Shown in pieces: positions 38,904 to 48,120 of a stretch of DNA of 64,000 nt. The notes beneath the pieces were generated by a model that made no database searches, had not been told where the DNA came from, and was given only the letters and a program-made list of their open reading frames with translations. Position 1 is the first letter of the stretch; every line of letters begins with the position of its first letter. A program made the translations under genes and the position numbers. Location: the NCBI GenBank assembly GCA_031253835.1, contig JAIRVP010000015.1:62001-126000 (forward strand). Direction: 5' to 3'. This stretch comes from Burkholderia sp. Its GTDB lineage: Bacteria > Pseudomonadota > Gammaproteobacteria > Burkholderiales > Burkholderiaceae.

Positions 38904-38913
38904 AATTTTGTAT
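38898..38913. promoter_or_regulatory. Operator palindrome of the toxin-antitoxin locus
   Basis: Perfect 16-bp palindrome ATACAAAATTTTGTAT that overlaps a minus-strand TATAAT. The position is right for autorepression by the XRE antitoxin. Confidence 0.6.
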
Positions 38914-39215
38914 GGGCGGTACGGGTTTCGAAGAGAGGCTTTGGACGGCTAGAAGGGGGGGCGCGTCGTCCGTCACGATAGGCGTGACGGGAAGCACCGG
39001 CGCGCATGACCGGCTGTTCGGCCGTCGCCGGATTCCACTGCCGCGGATGGCGATGGTGGGCGTGCGAAAGCGGCGCGGGCAACGTGTGCGTCTTGCGCAT
39101 CCGGCCCCGGATTTCACCCGCCCGTCGGCCGAAAAATGTCGCGCCGAAACGTCAGTCGTTATCCTTTCAGACAGGTCTGACGATGCTTTCGAATCCTTGA
39201 TGCCATAATGCCAAG

Positions 39216-39250
39216 CGTGTGCAGCCGAAGTGGCTGCGCACGTTTTTTTT
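39216..39250 (+). terminator. Terminator-like hairpin in the EamA leader region
   Basis: CGTGTGCAGCC (39216-39226) pairs with 39232-39242 (one G-U) and is followed by eight T. A second hairpin (CGTCAG 39150-39155 with 39177-39182) precedes it. No plus-strand gene ends here, so this is either the end of a small RNA or an attenuator in the leader of the transporter gene 160 bases downstream. The remainder of 38914-39410 shows nothing else. Confidence 0.6.
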
Positions 39251-39410
39251 GTCCCTCTGCCGCCGCTTGCCGGTTCTCTTTCGTCGCCGTTCGCACTGCC
39301 ATGTCGTTCCGCACGTTCGCTCTGCCTTCCCGGTCCCGCCAGGACCGTTTGCCGGCATTGCCGGCGTCTTTCAGCGGAGCACGCGGCGTGACGTGCGGGC
39401 GGGCCGCACG

Positions 39411-40586
39411 ATGACGCCGCTCGACCGCCTCCTCGATTTCCTGTCGCGCTTTTCGTTCCGGATCCGCCTGCCGCAAAGCCGCGGCGGCCGCGTTGCGCTG
39501 GCGCTCGTGTTCATCTATTTCGTCTGGGGTTCGACCTACAGCGGCCTGCATTTCGCGCTGCAGTCGTTCCCGCCGCTGCTGCTGTCGGGGCTGCGCAACC
39601 TGCTCGGCGGGATCGGCCTGTTCATCTTCGCGCTGCGGCGCAAGCCCGAATGGCCGACGCTGCTGGAGATCCGCAACGCGGGGATCGTCGGCACGATGCT
39701 CGTCGCGCTGTCGTCCGGCACGATCGCGCTCGGGATCAGTTCGGTCAGCAGCGGCTCGGCCGCGGTGATGGTGGCCACGGTGCCGCTGTTCGCGACCGTG
39801 ATCGCGGCGGTGGCCGGCCGGCCGGTGACGAAGGGCGAGTGGTCGGCCGTCGCGCTCGGGATGGTCGGTATCGTCGTGCTGAATTCGGGCGGCGCGGCCG
39901 CCCAGAATTCGGCGCTCGGCACGATCTGCGTGCTGGCCGGCGCGCTGTTCTGGGCAGGCGGCGCGCATCTCGCGACGCGGCTCAAGCTGCCGTCCGACCT
40001 GTTTTTGTCGACGTCGCTGCAGATCGGCCTCGGCGGCCTGATGTCGACGCTCGTCGCCTGGCTGATCGGCGAACGCATCGAGCACGTGATGGCGGGGCCG
40101 GTGTTCGCGTTCCTGTACCTGATGGTGTTCTGCACGATGGCCGCGTATGTCGCGTACGGCTACCTGATCCGCCACACGAGCCCGATCATCGCGAGCAGCT
40201 GCATGTACGTGAACCCGATCGTCGCGGTCGCGCTCGGTGCGCTGCTGCTCGGCGAACCGGTGACGATGGCGACCGTGGTCGCGACCGTCGCGATCCTCGG
40301 CAGTGTCGGGTTGTCGTTCGTGTTCGATCCGGCACGCCGGCCGGCGGCGCGCGCGGCGGCTGCCGCGACGGCCGTGGCGGCCGAGCCGGTGTCGGCGGGT
40401 GACGCGTCGGCCACCCCCGAGCAGATCGCGATTCCCGAAGCGACGCCGATCCTCGCGCCTTCCGCCGTTCCGCTTGCGGTGCCGACGCCGGCTGCCGTGA
40501 TGGATCCCGCCGCGGTGATCGACCCGGCACCGGCGTTCGCACCGCCGCCCGTCGACGAACCGGCCGCGCCGCGCGCCGACGCGTAA
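39411..40586 (+). CDS. DMT-superfamily exporter (EamA, YedA-like) with Ala/Pro-rich tail
   Basis: 391 residues from ATG 39411. Ten membrane helices in two EamA repeats: LALVFIYFVWGSTYSGLHFAL opens the first and ICVLAGALFWAGGAHLATRL the second, close to YedA. The family normally ends near residue 310; here about 75 further residues of Ala, Pro and Val repeats (PAAVMDPAAVIDPAPAFAPP) follow. The tail is cytoplasmic by topology and has no known domain. Substrate unknown. The frame is open upstream to 39219, but that region carries a terminator-like hairpin. Confidence 0.85.
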   Translation: MTPLDRLLDFLSRFSFRIRLPQSRGGRVALALVFIYFVWGSTYSGLHFALQSFPPLLLSGLRNLLGGIGLFIFALRRKPEWPTLLEIRNAGIVGTMLVALSSGTIALGISSVSSGSAAVMVATVPLFATVIAAVAGRPVTKGEWSAVALGMVGIVVLNSGGAAAQNSALGTICVLAGALFWAGGAHLATRLKLPSDLFLSTSLQIGLGGLMSTLVAWLIGERIEHVMAGPVFAFLYLMVFCTMAAYVAYGYLIRHTSPIIASSCMYVNPIVAVALGALLLGEPVTMATVVATVAILGSVGLSFVFDPARRPAARAAAAATAVAAEPVSAGDASATPEQIAIPEATPILAPSAVPLAVPTPAAVMDPAAVIDPAPAFAPPPVDEPAAPRADA

Positions 40587-40607
40587 TGTCGTCGTGGCCG
40601 GTCGCGC

Positions 40608-41807
40608 TCAGCCGTGCCGGCCGCCGCGATGGTGGAACCAGCCCGCGACCGCGGCAAACAGCAGCCCGGTCGCGCACATGCCGATCCAGCCGAACGCATG
40701 CCATGCGGCAACCCCGGCCGACGAGCCGAGCGCGCCGCCGATGAAGTAACACACCATGTACACCGTGTTGACGCGGCTGCGCGCCTCGGGCTTCAGCGCG
40801 TAGATACGCGACTGGTTCGAGATCTGCGCGGCCTGTACGCCGACATCCAGCACGATCACGCCGATCACGAGCCCGACGAGGCTCGACCCCGACAGCGCGA
40901 AGATCACGAACGACAGCGCGAGCAGCGCGATCGCGAGCGAGATGATCGCGCGCGGGCCGCGCGTGTCCGCGAAGCGGCCCGCGTACGGCGCGGCGAGCGC
41001 GCCCGCCGCGCCGACGATCCCGAACAGGCCGGCTGCCTGCGGGCCGAGATGGAACGGTGCGCCGGCGAGCAGCAGCGTCAGCACGGGCCAGAACGCGCTG
41101 AATGCCGCGAACAGCGCGGCGCCCGTCAACGATGCCTCGCGCAGCCCGCGCAATTCGACCGCCAGATGCCACATCGAGCCGAGCAGCTTGCCGTACGACA
41201 GCGTCGACGTCGGCGAGCTGCGCGGCAGCCGCATCACGATCACGGCGGCGAGCGCGACGAGCGCCGCGACCGATGCGGCGAACACCGCGCGCCAGCCGAA
41301 ATACTCGGCGACGAAACCGGCGGCCGTGCGCGCGAGCAGGATGCCGAGCAGCAGGCCGCTCATCACGGTGCCGACTGCATGCCCGCGTTCGGCGGGTGGT
41401 GCGATTTCGGCGGCGAACGGCACGGCCTGCTGCGCGATGGTCGCGAGGATGCCGATCGCGAGGCTCGCGACGGCGAGCACGGCCAGCGACGGCGCGGTGG
41501 CCGCCACGATCAGCGCGACGGACAGGCCGGCGATCTGCATCAGGATCAGCCTGCGGCGATCGAACCGGTCGCCGAGCGGCGCGAGCAGGAACATGCCGGC
41601 CGCATAGCCGAGCTGCGTCGCGGTCGGCACCGCGCCGATCCATGACGCGCCATCGGGGAAGGCCGAGCGGAAACTGTCGAGCAGCGGCTGGTTGTAGTAG
41701 ATGTTCGCGACCGACACGCCCGCGATCGTCGCGAGCAGCAACAGCAGACTGCGCGAATAGTGGGGCGAGGCGGCGTCGGTCGGACGGTCGGTGGAGGCGG
41801 TGGACAT
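40608..41807 (-). CDS. Major facilitator superfamily transporter
   Basis: 399 residues, twelve membrane helices. The motif A-like loop between helices 2 and 3 is GYAAGMFLLAPLGDRFDRRRLILMQ. The N-terminus (GVSVANIYYNQPLLDSFRSAFP) and general pattern match drug or arabinose-type efflux MFS proteins that are common in proteobacteria. Substrate unknown. Converges with the EamA gene, 21 bases apart. Confidence 0.85.
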   Translation of the reverse strand: MSTASTDRPTDAASPHYSRSLLLLLATIAGVSVANIYYNQPLLDSFRSAFPDGASWIGAVPTATQLGYAAGMFLLAPLGDRFDRRRLILMQIAGLSVALIVAATAPSLAVLAVASLAIGILATIAQQAVPFAAEIAPPAERGHAVGTVMSGLLLGILLARTAAGFVAEYFGWRAVFAASVAALVALAAVIVMRLPRSSPTSTLSYGKLLGSMWHLAVELRGLREASLTGAALFAAFSAFWPVLTLLLAGAPFHLGPQAAGLFGIVGAAGALAAPYAGRFADTRGPRAIISLAIALLALSFVIFALSGSSLVGLVIGVIVLDVGVQAAQISNQSRIYALKPEARSRVNTVYMVCYFIGGALGSSAGVAAWHAFGWIGMCATGLLFAAVAGWFHHRGGRHG

Positions 41808-41970
41808 GGCTGCGCGGACGAAGTGGGACCGCGTGGCAAGCGGCGCACGCGTCGGGTGCGCAGGCGGGCCGGGCGCCGGTCGAGGCTGCCGATCATACCG
41901 GAGCGACGTGAATCCTGCCGGGCAGGGCGGCGAACCGGCCGCCGCCCGTCATCGTGAGCGCCGCCAGCCG

Positions 41971-42795
41971 TCAGTCGACCAGCTCGCCCGTCGGTTCGTA
42001 GAACGGATACGGGCCGGCGCCTTCGTCGACATACACGTGGTGCGACGTCATCCCCGTATCGGGCGCATAACGATGGACCGCGAACGCCGGCGGTTCGAGC
42101 CGGAACGCGGACGGCGCGTCGGTCCGCAGGTCGAACGCGACCTGGTGCGCCGGTGACGGCACCGCCGACGCGAGCGTGCCGCCGAAGCGCGTGAACATCG
42201 TGCGGTGCACATGGCCGCACAGCACGCGCTCGACATTCGGATGACCGCGCAGCAGCGCGTCGAGTTTCGCGGAAGCGGCAGGCGCGAGGCGCAGCTTGTC
42301 CATGTGGCCGATGCCGGCCACGAACGGCGGGTGATGCAGCGCGACGATCACCGGCCGGTCGCGTGCGGCGTCGAGCTGCGCGGCGAGCCATGCGAGCCGG
42401 GCGTCGCACAGGTCGCCGTGGCTCGCGCCCGGCACCTGCGAATCGAGCGCCAGCACGCGCACCGCGCCGACGTCGAGCGCGTACTGCACGAATTCGCCGT
42501 CCTGCAGTTCGGCGCGCTCGGCAAACGCGCGGCGCAGCCCGGCGCGGTCGTCGTGATTGCCGATCATCAGGTAGTACGGAATCTCGAGCGCCGCGAGCAG
42601 CCCGCGCAGGTTGCCGTACTCTTCGTCGTGGCCGAAGTCGGTCAGGTCGCCGGTGACGAGCACGGCGTCGGGGCGCGGCTCGAGCGCGTTCAGCTTCGCG
42701 ATGCAGCGCGCGAGCGCGGCCGCCGTGTCGACACGCCGGTACGCGAGCTGGCCCGGCCGCTTGATGTGGAGATCGCTGATTTGAGCAAGCAGCAT
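41971..42795 (-). CDS. Metallophosphoesterase, GpdQ/cAMP-phosphodiesterase type
   Basis: 274 residues from ATG 42795. All five calcineurin-like metal-binding motifs are present: QISDLHIK, GDLTDFG, GNHDD, ALHHPPF and CGHVHR. This group hydrolyses phosphodiesters such as glycerophosphodiesters or cyclic nucleotides. It is the last gene of a LacI-controlled operon with an ABC importer, so it likely cleaves the imported compound in the cytoplasm; no signal peptide is present. Confidence 0.88.
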   Translation of the reverse strand: MLLAQISDLHIKRPGQLAYRRVDTAAALARCIAKLNALEPRPDAVLVTGDLTDFGHDEEYGNLRGLLAALEIPYYLMIGNHDDRAGLRRAFAERAELQDGEFVQYALDVGAVRVLALDSQVPGASHGDLCDARLAWLAAQLDAARDRPVIVALHHPPFVAGIGHMDKLRLAPAASAKLDALLRGHPNVERVLCGHVHRTMFTRFGGTLASAVPSPAHQVAFDLRTDAPSAFRLEPPAFAVHRYAPDTGMTSHHVYVDEGAGPYPFYEPTGELVD

Positions 42796-42879
42796 CGTCG
42801 TTCCTCGGAATTGTCTGGTTGTTGTCGCGGCGTCGTGCGCCGCAGTGGGGGGCTGCATGAATGATGCACGAACGACGGA

Positions 42880-43911
42880 TTACGCGCCGAGCGCGATCAG
42901 GCCTTCCGGTGCGATCGTGAGGCCGATCGCCGTGCCGCGTGCGAGCGCGATGCGGCCCGGCACGTCGATCACGAGCGGATCGGGTGCCGCGTGCTCGATC
43001 GTGAGCCGCGTGCGCTCGCCGAGGAACGCGCACGCGCCGACCGCGCCGCGCAGCGGCGCGTGCGCGGGATCGGCGAGCTGCGCGTCCTCGGGGCGGAAGA
43101 ACCATTCGTCGGCGGCGTGCGGCGTCGCGATCGCGCCGCCGGTGGTCACCAGCGCGCCATCGCGCCATTGCCCGGCAAGCCGGTTCAGCGTGCCGATGAA
43201 CTGCGCGACCGTGCGGTTCGCCGGGTGGTAGTAGATGTCGCGCGGCGTGCCGATCTGCTCGATGCGGCCCGCGCCCATCACGACGATCCGGTCGCCGAGT
43301 TCCATCGCTTCGGCCTGGTCGTGCGTCACGTAGACGGTCGTCACGCGGAGCTCGCGCAGCAGCGCGTTCATCTCGCGACGCAGCACGTCGCGCAGCTTCG
43401 CATCGAGCGCGGTCAGCGGCTCGTCGAGCAGCAGCACGCGCGGCCGTACCGCGAGCGCGCGGGCCAGCGCGACGCGCTGGCGCTGGCCGCCCGACAGCTG
43501 ATCGACCGGCTTGTCCGCATGCGCGTCGAGCCGCATCATCGCGAGCAGCTCGTCGACGCGTTCGCGCAGCGCGCGCGGCGCGGTCTTGCGGATCTTCAGC
43601 CCGTAGCCGACGTTGCCGCGCACCGTCAGGTTCGGAAACAGCGCGTAGTTCTGGAACACCATGCCGACCTGCCGGCGCTCGATCGGCAGTGCGGTGACGT
43701 CGTCGTTGCCGAACGCGATCGTGCCGCCGGCGTCCGGCGTGTCGAGGCCCGCGATCAGGCGCAGCGTCGTCGTCTTGCCGCAGCCCGACGGCCCGAGCAG
43801 CACGAGCGTTTCGCCCGCGCCGATCGACAGGTCGAGCGGTTCGAGTACGCGCGTGCCGCGGAACGTCTTCGCGCAGCGGGTCAGCGTAATGGGAGTGGAA
43901 TCGAGTTTCAT
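42880..43911 (-). CDS. ABC transporter ATPase, 2-aminoethylphosphonate/phosphodiester type
   Basis: 343 residues. ABC domain with Walker A GPSGCGKTT, Q-loop FQNYALFP, signature LSGGQRQRVALARAL and Walker B VLLLDEPLTALD, followed by a C-terminal TOBE-like domain (residues about 240-343, FFRPEDAQLAD). The layout is that of PotA/PhnT-type subunits. It is downstream of two permeases and a binding protein in the same direction and upstream of the phosphodiesterase. Confidence 0.88.
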   Translation of the reverse strand: MKLDSTPITLTRCAKTFRGTRVLEPLDLSIGAGETLVLLGPSGCGKTTTLRLIAGLDTPDAGGTIAFGNDDVTALPIERRQVGMVFQNYALFPNLTVRGNVGYGLKIRKTAPRALRERVDELLAMMRLDAHADKPVDQLSGGQRQRVALARALAVRPRVLLLDEPLTALDAKLRDVLRREMNALLRELRVTTVYVTHDQAEAMELGDRIVVMGAGRIEQIGTPRDIYYHPANRTVAQFIGTLNRLAGQWRDGALVTTGGAIATPHAADEWFFRPEDAQLADPAHAPLRGAVGACAFLGERTRLTIEHAAPDPLVIDVPGRIALARGTAIGLTIAPEGLIALGA

Positions 43912-43924
43912 GTCTGCGAAAAAT

Positions 43925-44821
43925 TCAGCGCGAGCGCTTGTTGAGCGCGCGCGTGCCGGACGGATCGACGCCGAGCCACTGCATCGCGACGAGCAGCGGC
44001 AGCGTCATCAGCAGGAACAGGATCGTGTACGCGCTACCGACTTCGAGGCGCAGCGACGCATAGGTATCGGCGAGCCCGACCGGCAGCGTCTTGGTGTCGG
44101 GCGTATGCAGCATCCACGTGAGGTTGAACTCGCCGATCGACAGCGTGAGCACCGCGAGCGCGCCGGCGACGATGCCGGGGCGCAGGTTCGGCAGCACGAT
44201 CGTGACGAAGCGCGTGACGAACGACGCGCCGAGGCTCGCCGCGCCTTCCTCGAGCGTGCGCAGGTCGGCGCCGGCCGCGACGGCGGCCACCGCGCGCACC
44301 ATGAACGGCAGCGTGAACACGACGTGGCCGACGACGATGAACCACAGGCTCATCCGGAACGCGGTAAAGCCGCCATAGACGACCAGCAGCGCGAGCGCCG
44401 ACGCGAGGCCGGGCAGTGCGACCGGCAGCACGAGCGCTTCCTCGATCGCACGCGCGACGCGGCTCTTGCTGCGCGCGAGCGCATAGCCGGCCGGCACGCC
44501 GGTGACGAGCACGATCGCGAGCGTCGCGAATGCCACATAGAGCGACAGCGCGACCGAGCCGTGATACTGCTGCCACACCTGTTCGAGCCAGCGCAGCGTG
44601 AGGCCGCTCGACAGCCCGCGGAAATAGTTGACGGTCAGGCCGGCGAGCACGGACATCACGACGGGCACGATCAGGAACGCGCACAGCAGCAGCGTGACGC
44701 TCCATTGCAGCGCGGCGATCGCGCGTGCGCCCGTGACGCGCGGCGCGCGCCGGGCGGCGCCGTTCGCCTGCACGGGGGCGGGCGCCGGTGACGGCGCGGA
44801 AGAGCCGGAAAGCGATTGCAT
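43925..44821 (-). CDS. ABC transporter permease (PhnV-like)
   Basis: 298 residues with a long Ala/Pro-rich N-terminus, then about six membrane helices and the EAA loop LEEGAASLGASFVTRFVTIVLPNL that contacts the ATPase. Contains the PhnV-like opening QWSVTLLLCAFLIVPVVMSVLAGLTVNYF. Second permease of the importer; it starts ten bases after the first permease stops. Confidence 0.85.
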   Translation of the reverse strand: MQSLSGSSAPSPAPAPVQANGAARRAPRVTGARAIAALQWSVTLLLCAFLIVPVVMSVLAGLTVNYFRGLSSGLTLRWLEQVWQQYHGSVALSLYVAFATLAIVLVTGVPAGYALARSKSRVARAIEEALVLPVALPGLASALALLVVYGGFTAFRMSLWFIVVGHVVFTLPFMVRAVAAVAAGADLRTLEEGAASLGASFVTRFVTIVLPNLRPGIVAGALAVLTLSIGEFNLTWMLHTPDTKTLPVGLADTYASLRLEVGSAYTILFLLMTLPLLVAMQWLGVDPSGTRALNKRSR

Positions 44822-44831
44822 GCGGGAATCC

Positions 44832-45656
44832 TCAGGCCGCGGCGGCGGCGGTGTGGCCGGTGAAGCGGCGCGCGAGCGCGAGCACGGCCCAGGTGACGAT
44901 GCCGAGCACGATCGACAGGCCGGCCGCCGTCGCGATGTTCGCGTTCAGCGTGAACTCGGTATAGATCGTCATCGGCAGCACGTTCAGGTCGGTGGCGAGC
45001 GTGAACGCGGTGCCGAATGCGCCCATCGCGGTCGCGAAGCAGATCGCGCCGGCCGCGATCAGCCCGGGCGCGAGCGCGGGCAGCACGATGTCGGCGAAGA
45101 TGCGCCACGGCGACGCGCCGAGCGAACGCGCGGCTTCCTCGAGCGACGCATCGAGCTTCGACGCGGCCGCGATCACGGTGACGATCACGCGCGGAATCGA
45201 GAAGTACAGGTAGCCGATGAACAGGCCCGTGACCGAGTACGCGAACACCCACTTGTCGCCGGTGAGCTTCGCGGACAGCATCCCGATCAGCCCCTGGCGG
45301 CCGGCGAGCATGATCACCATGAAGCCGACGACGACGCCCGGGAACGCGAGCGGAAACGTGAGCAGCGCGAGCAGCACGCGCTTGCCGGCGAATTCGCGGC
45401 GTGCGAGCAAGAGGCCGGAAATCGTCGACAGCGCGAGCGTCGCGAGCGTGACGCCCGCGGACAGCGCGACCGTCTCGCCGAGGCTCTTCATGTAGCGCGC
45501 GTTGCCGAGCAGCGCCGCGTAGTGCGAGAAAAACGCGCCGTCGGCGGACACCTGCACGAGCGCGGCCATCGGCAACAGCCAGAACGCGGCGAATACCGCA
45601 AGCGCCGGCGCGACGAGCGCGACGCGCCAGCGCAGCGGGAAAGTCAGGTCGAGCAT
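44832..45656 (-). CDS. ABC transporter permease (PhnU-like)
   Basis: 274 residues from ATG 45656; an open frame further upstream runs into the binding-protein gene and is not part of the protein. About six membrane helices, with the EAA loop LEEAARSLGASPWRIFADIVLPAL. It pairs with the downstream permease to form the channel. Confidence 0.87.
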   Translation of the reverse strand: MLDLTFPLRWRVALVAPALAVFAAFWLLPMAALVQVSADGAFFSHYAALLGNARYMKSLGETVALSAGVTLATLALSTISGLLLARREFAGKRVLLALLTFPLAFPGVVVGFMVIMLAGRQGLIGMLSAKLTGDKWVFAYSVTGLFIGYLYFSIPRVIVTVIAAASKLDASLEEAARSLGASPWRIFADIVLPALAPGLIAAGAICFATAMGAFGTAFTLATDLNVLPMTIYTEFTLNANIATAAGLSIVLGIVTWAVLALARRFTGHTAAAAA

Positions 45657-45673
45657 CGGTTGCGTCCTGCCGC

Positions 45674-46702
45674 TTACTGCATCACCTGCAGATACTGCTG
45701 GCCGAACGCCTGCTGGCCGGCCGCCATCTTGCCGAAGTCGACCGATTTCGCCCGTGCGTACTCGCTCGCCGGCAGGAACTTCGCGGCGATGTCGGCGCCG
45801 AGCGCCTGCGCGCGCACCGGGCGCAGGTAGGCGTTGGCCCACAGCTTCTGGCCTTCGTCCGACAGCACGAAGTCGAGCACCTTCTTGCCGTTCGCATCGT
45901 GCGGCGCCCCCTTCACGAGGCTCATCACGTACGGCACCGCGATCGTGCCTTCCTTCGGAATCACGAACTCGACGTTCGCGCTGTCCTTGTACTTCGCACG
46001 ATACGCATCGAAGTCATAGTCGAGCAGGATCGGAATTTCGCCGGACAGTACGCGTGCATAGGCGGTCTGCTTCGGCACGATCGGCGCGTTCGCCTTCAGC
46101 TTGCGGAACCAGTCGAGGGCCGGCTTGAAGTTGTCGAGGCTGCCGCCGAGCGCCTGGTTGACGGCCACCGCGCCTGCGTAGCCGACGAATGCGCTCGACG
46201 GATCGAGATAGCCGACCATGCCCTTGTATTCGGGCTTCAGCAGGTCGGCCCACGAGCGCGGCACCGGCTTGCCGTCGAGCGCGTCCTTGTTCACGAAGAA
46301 GCCGAGCGTGCCCGAGTGGATCGCGAACCAGTAGCCTTGCGGATCCTTCAGGTTCGCGGGAATGTCGTTCCAGTGCGCGGGCTTGTACGGCGCGATCACG
46401 CCCTTGTCCTTCGCCTGGAAGGCCGACGACACGCCGAGGTAGACGACGTCGGCGACCGGGCTCTTCTGTTCGGCGATCAGCTGCGCGATCGACTGGCCCG
46501 AGTTCTTGTTGTCGAACGGCACGCGGATGCCGGTCTTCTGCTTGATCGCCGCGATCTGCGCGGCCCAGTCGGCCCATTCGGGCGGGCAGTTGTAGCAGAT
46601 CGCCGTTTCGTCGGCGTGGGCGGCGGGCGCGCCGGCGATGAGCGCGGCGCAGGCGAGCGGCGCGGCGAGCGCGCGCAGCAGCGAGGTCAGGCGAAAGGAC
46701 AC
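45674..46702 (-). CDS. ABC transporter periplasmic binding protein (phosphonate/phosphodiester type)
   Basis: 342 residues starting at GTG 46702, which has GGAG upstream; the open frame to 46906 overlaps the regulator and is spurious. Signal peptide (SLLRALAAPLACAALIAGAPAAHA), then a type II solute-binding fold beginning DETAICYNCPPEWADWAAQI. Similarity is to iron/2-aminoethylphosphonate-type binding proteins. The two close cysteines in YNCPPEW and ICY are unusual. The ligand is unproven; the downstream phosphodiesterase points to a phosphate ester. Confidence 0.85.
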   Translation of the reverse strand: MSFRLTSLLRALAAPLACAALIAGAPAAHADETAICYNCPPEWADWAAQIAAIKQKTGIRVPFDNKNSGQSIAQLIAEQKSPVADVVYLGVSSAFQAKDKGVIAPYKPAHWNDIPANLKDPQGYWFAIHSGTLGFFVNKDALDGKPVPRSWADLLKPEYKGMVGYLDPSSAFVGYAGAVAVNQALGGSLDNFKPALDWFRKLKANAPIVPKQTAYARVLSGEIPILLDYDFDAYRAKYKDSANVEFVIPKEGTIAVPYVMSLVKGAPHDANGKKVLDFVLSDEGQKLWANAYLRPVRAQALGADIAAKFLPASEYARAKSVDFGKMAAGQQAFGQQYLQVMQ

Positions 46703-46776
46703 GGCAGGTCTCCGGGCGAGTGGGGGTAGCGCTGGGGTGGTGTGGTTGTCGGGGGGCGCGGTGGCGCGGCCTGCGT

Positions 46777-47802
46777 TCAGGCCTGGCGCAATTGCAGGTC
46801 GGTGGCCGGCGGCGCGATCGTCGCGCCGTCGCGCACTGCATGCGGCAGGATCAGCGACGTGCGTTCGATCGTCGCGCCGCCGATGCATTCGACGAGTCGC
46901 TGCCATGCGTGGCGGCCGATGTCGCGGTTCGGCGTCGCGACGCTCGCGAGCGGCGGCGCAAGCAGTTCGCCGATCGCGATCCCGTCGAAGCCGAGCACCG
47001 ACAGGTCGTCCGGGATCGAGAAGCCGGCGCGGCGCAGGCCGCGCATCACGACCATCGCGAGCAGGTCGTTGCTGCAGAAGAGGGCGGTCGGGCGCGTCGC
47101 GTGCGCGGTCAGGTGCGCGAGCACGGCATCGGGCAGCTCGGGCGCGTTGAAGTCGACTTCGACAGGCGGCAGCGTGGCGACGCCGCTTTCCTCGAGAGCC
47201 TGTGCATAGCCGAGGTGGCGCTGGCGCGCGCGATCCGATGCGGCGAGCGAGCCGGCCAGCATCAGCACGCGACGGTGGCCGCGCGCGGTCAGCAGCCGCA
47301 CGCCGTCATACGCGGCACTGCGGTTGTCGACCGACACCGACGGGCGGCGCTGCGTGTCGTTGTGCATCAGCACGTAGTGCGGGCCGTCGCGGTCGAGCAT
47401 GTCGAGCAGCGGGTGCGTATCCGCGTCGGCGACGGTGAGGATCAGCCCTTCGACGCGCTGCTCGCGCAGCGTCTCGATCGCGTGGCGCTCGCGCGCCGCG
47501 TCGTACTCGGTCGTCATCAGGATCAGCTTGAAGCCGGCCGCAGTGGCGAGTTCGTCGATGCCTTGCAGGCAGTCGGCGAACACGGGGTTCGACAGCGTCG
47601 GCACGACGACGCCGACGAGCCGCGTGCGTTCGCCGCGCAGTTGCCGGCCGAGCGGGCTCGGGCGGAACTGCAGCGTCTCGATCGCGGTGCGGATCGTTTG
47701 CAGCGTGGCGGGGCTGACGGTATGCGGTGCATTGATCGCGCGCGAGACGGTGGCGATCGAGAAGCCCGCGAGGGCAGCGACATCCTTGATGGTCGAGGTC
47801 AT
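46777..47802 (-). CDS. LacI-family transcriptional repressor
   Basis: 341 residues from ATG 47802. The N-terminal helix-turn-helix is typical (TSTIKDVAALAGFSIATVSRAINAPHTVS) with hinge LGRQLRGERTRLVGVVVP, followed by a periplasmic-binding-protein-like effector domain. The first gene of the importer operon in the direction of transcription; a long inverted repeat directly upstream is the likely operator, so repressor and transporter would be controlled together. Confidence 0.92.
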   Translation of the reverse strand: MTSTIKDVAALAGFSIATVSRAINAPHTVSPATLQTIRTAIETLQFRPSPLGRQLRGERTRLVGVVVPTLSNPVFADCLQGIDELATAAGFKLILMTTEYDAARERHAIETLREQRVEGLILTVADADTHPLLDMLDRDGPHYVLMHNDTQRRPSVSVDNRSAAYDGVRLLTARGHRRVLMLAGSLAASDRARQRHLGYAQALEESGVATLPPVEVDFNAPELPDAVLAHLTAHATRPTALFCSNDLLAMVVMRGLRRAGFSIPDDLSVLGFDGIAIGELLAPPLASVATPNRDIGRHAWQRLVECIGGATIERTSLILPHAVRDGATIAPPATDLQLRQA

Positions 47803-47817
47803 GAAATAACGCGATGT

Positions 47818-47852
47818 AAACGTTTTCGGCTGGAAAATTATCGAAAACGTTT
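47818..47852. promoter_or_regulatory. Operator of the LacI-type regulator
   Basis: Perfect 11-bp arms AAACGTTTTCG (47818-47828) and CGAAAACGTTT (47842-47852), 13 bases apart, starting 16 bases ahead of the lacI-type start codon. AAACGTTT cores are usual for this family. Confidence 0.7.
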
Positions 47853-48120
47853 GTGACTTCGCGATGACGCAAGCGACGCTTGTTTCGCAAAAAGCACGAC
47901 ACAAACGTCAGACGGTTGGGGCCGTCGGACGACGCGGACTCGATTGTAGCGGGGATGTTGCGGCGCGGGAGGAAATTGGCGGAGGTGTCATGTGTGCCCC
48001 GGTCGCCCGGTGCGTTGCCGTGTGTTTCAGGTCGGCCGGGGCAACAGCATGCGCGTGTCGTTTCGCGTACCGCCCGCCGGCCGGGCGGGGCCGTGGGCGG
48101 CACGCAAGCGTCGACGGACG

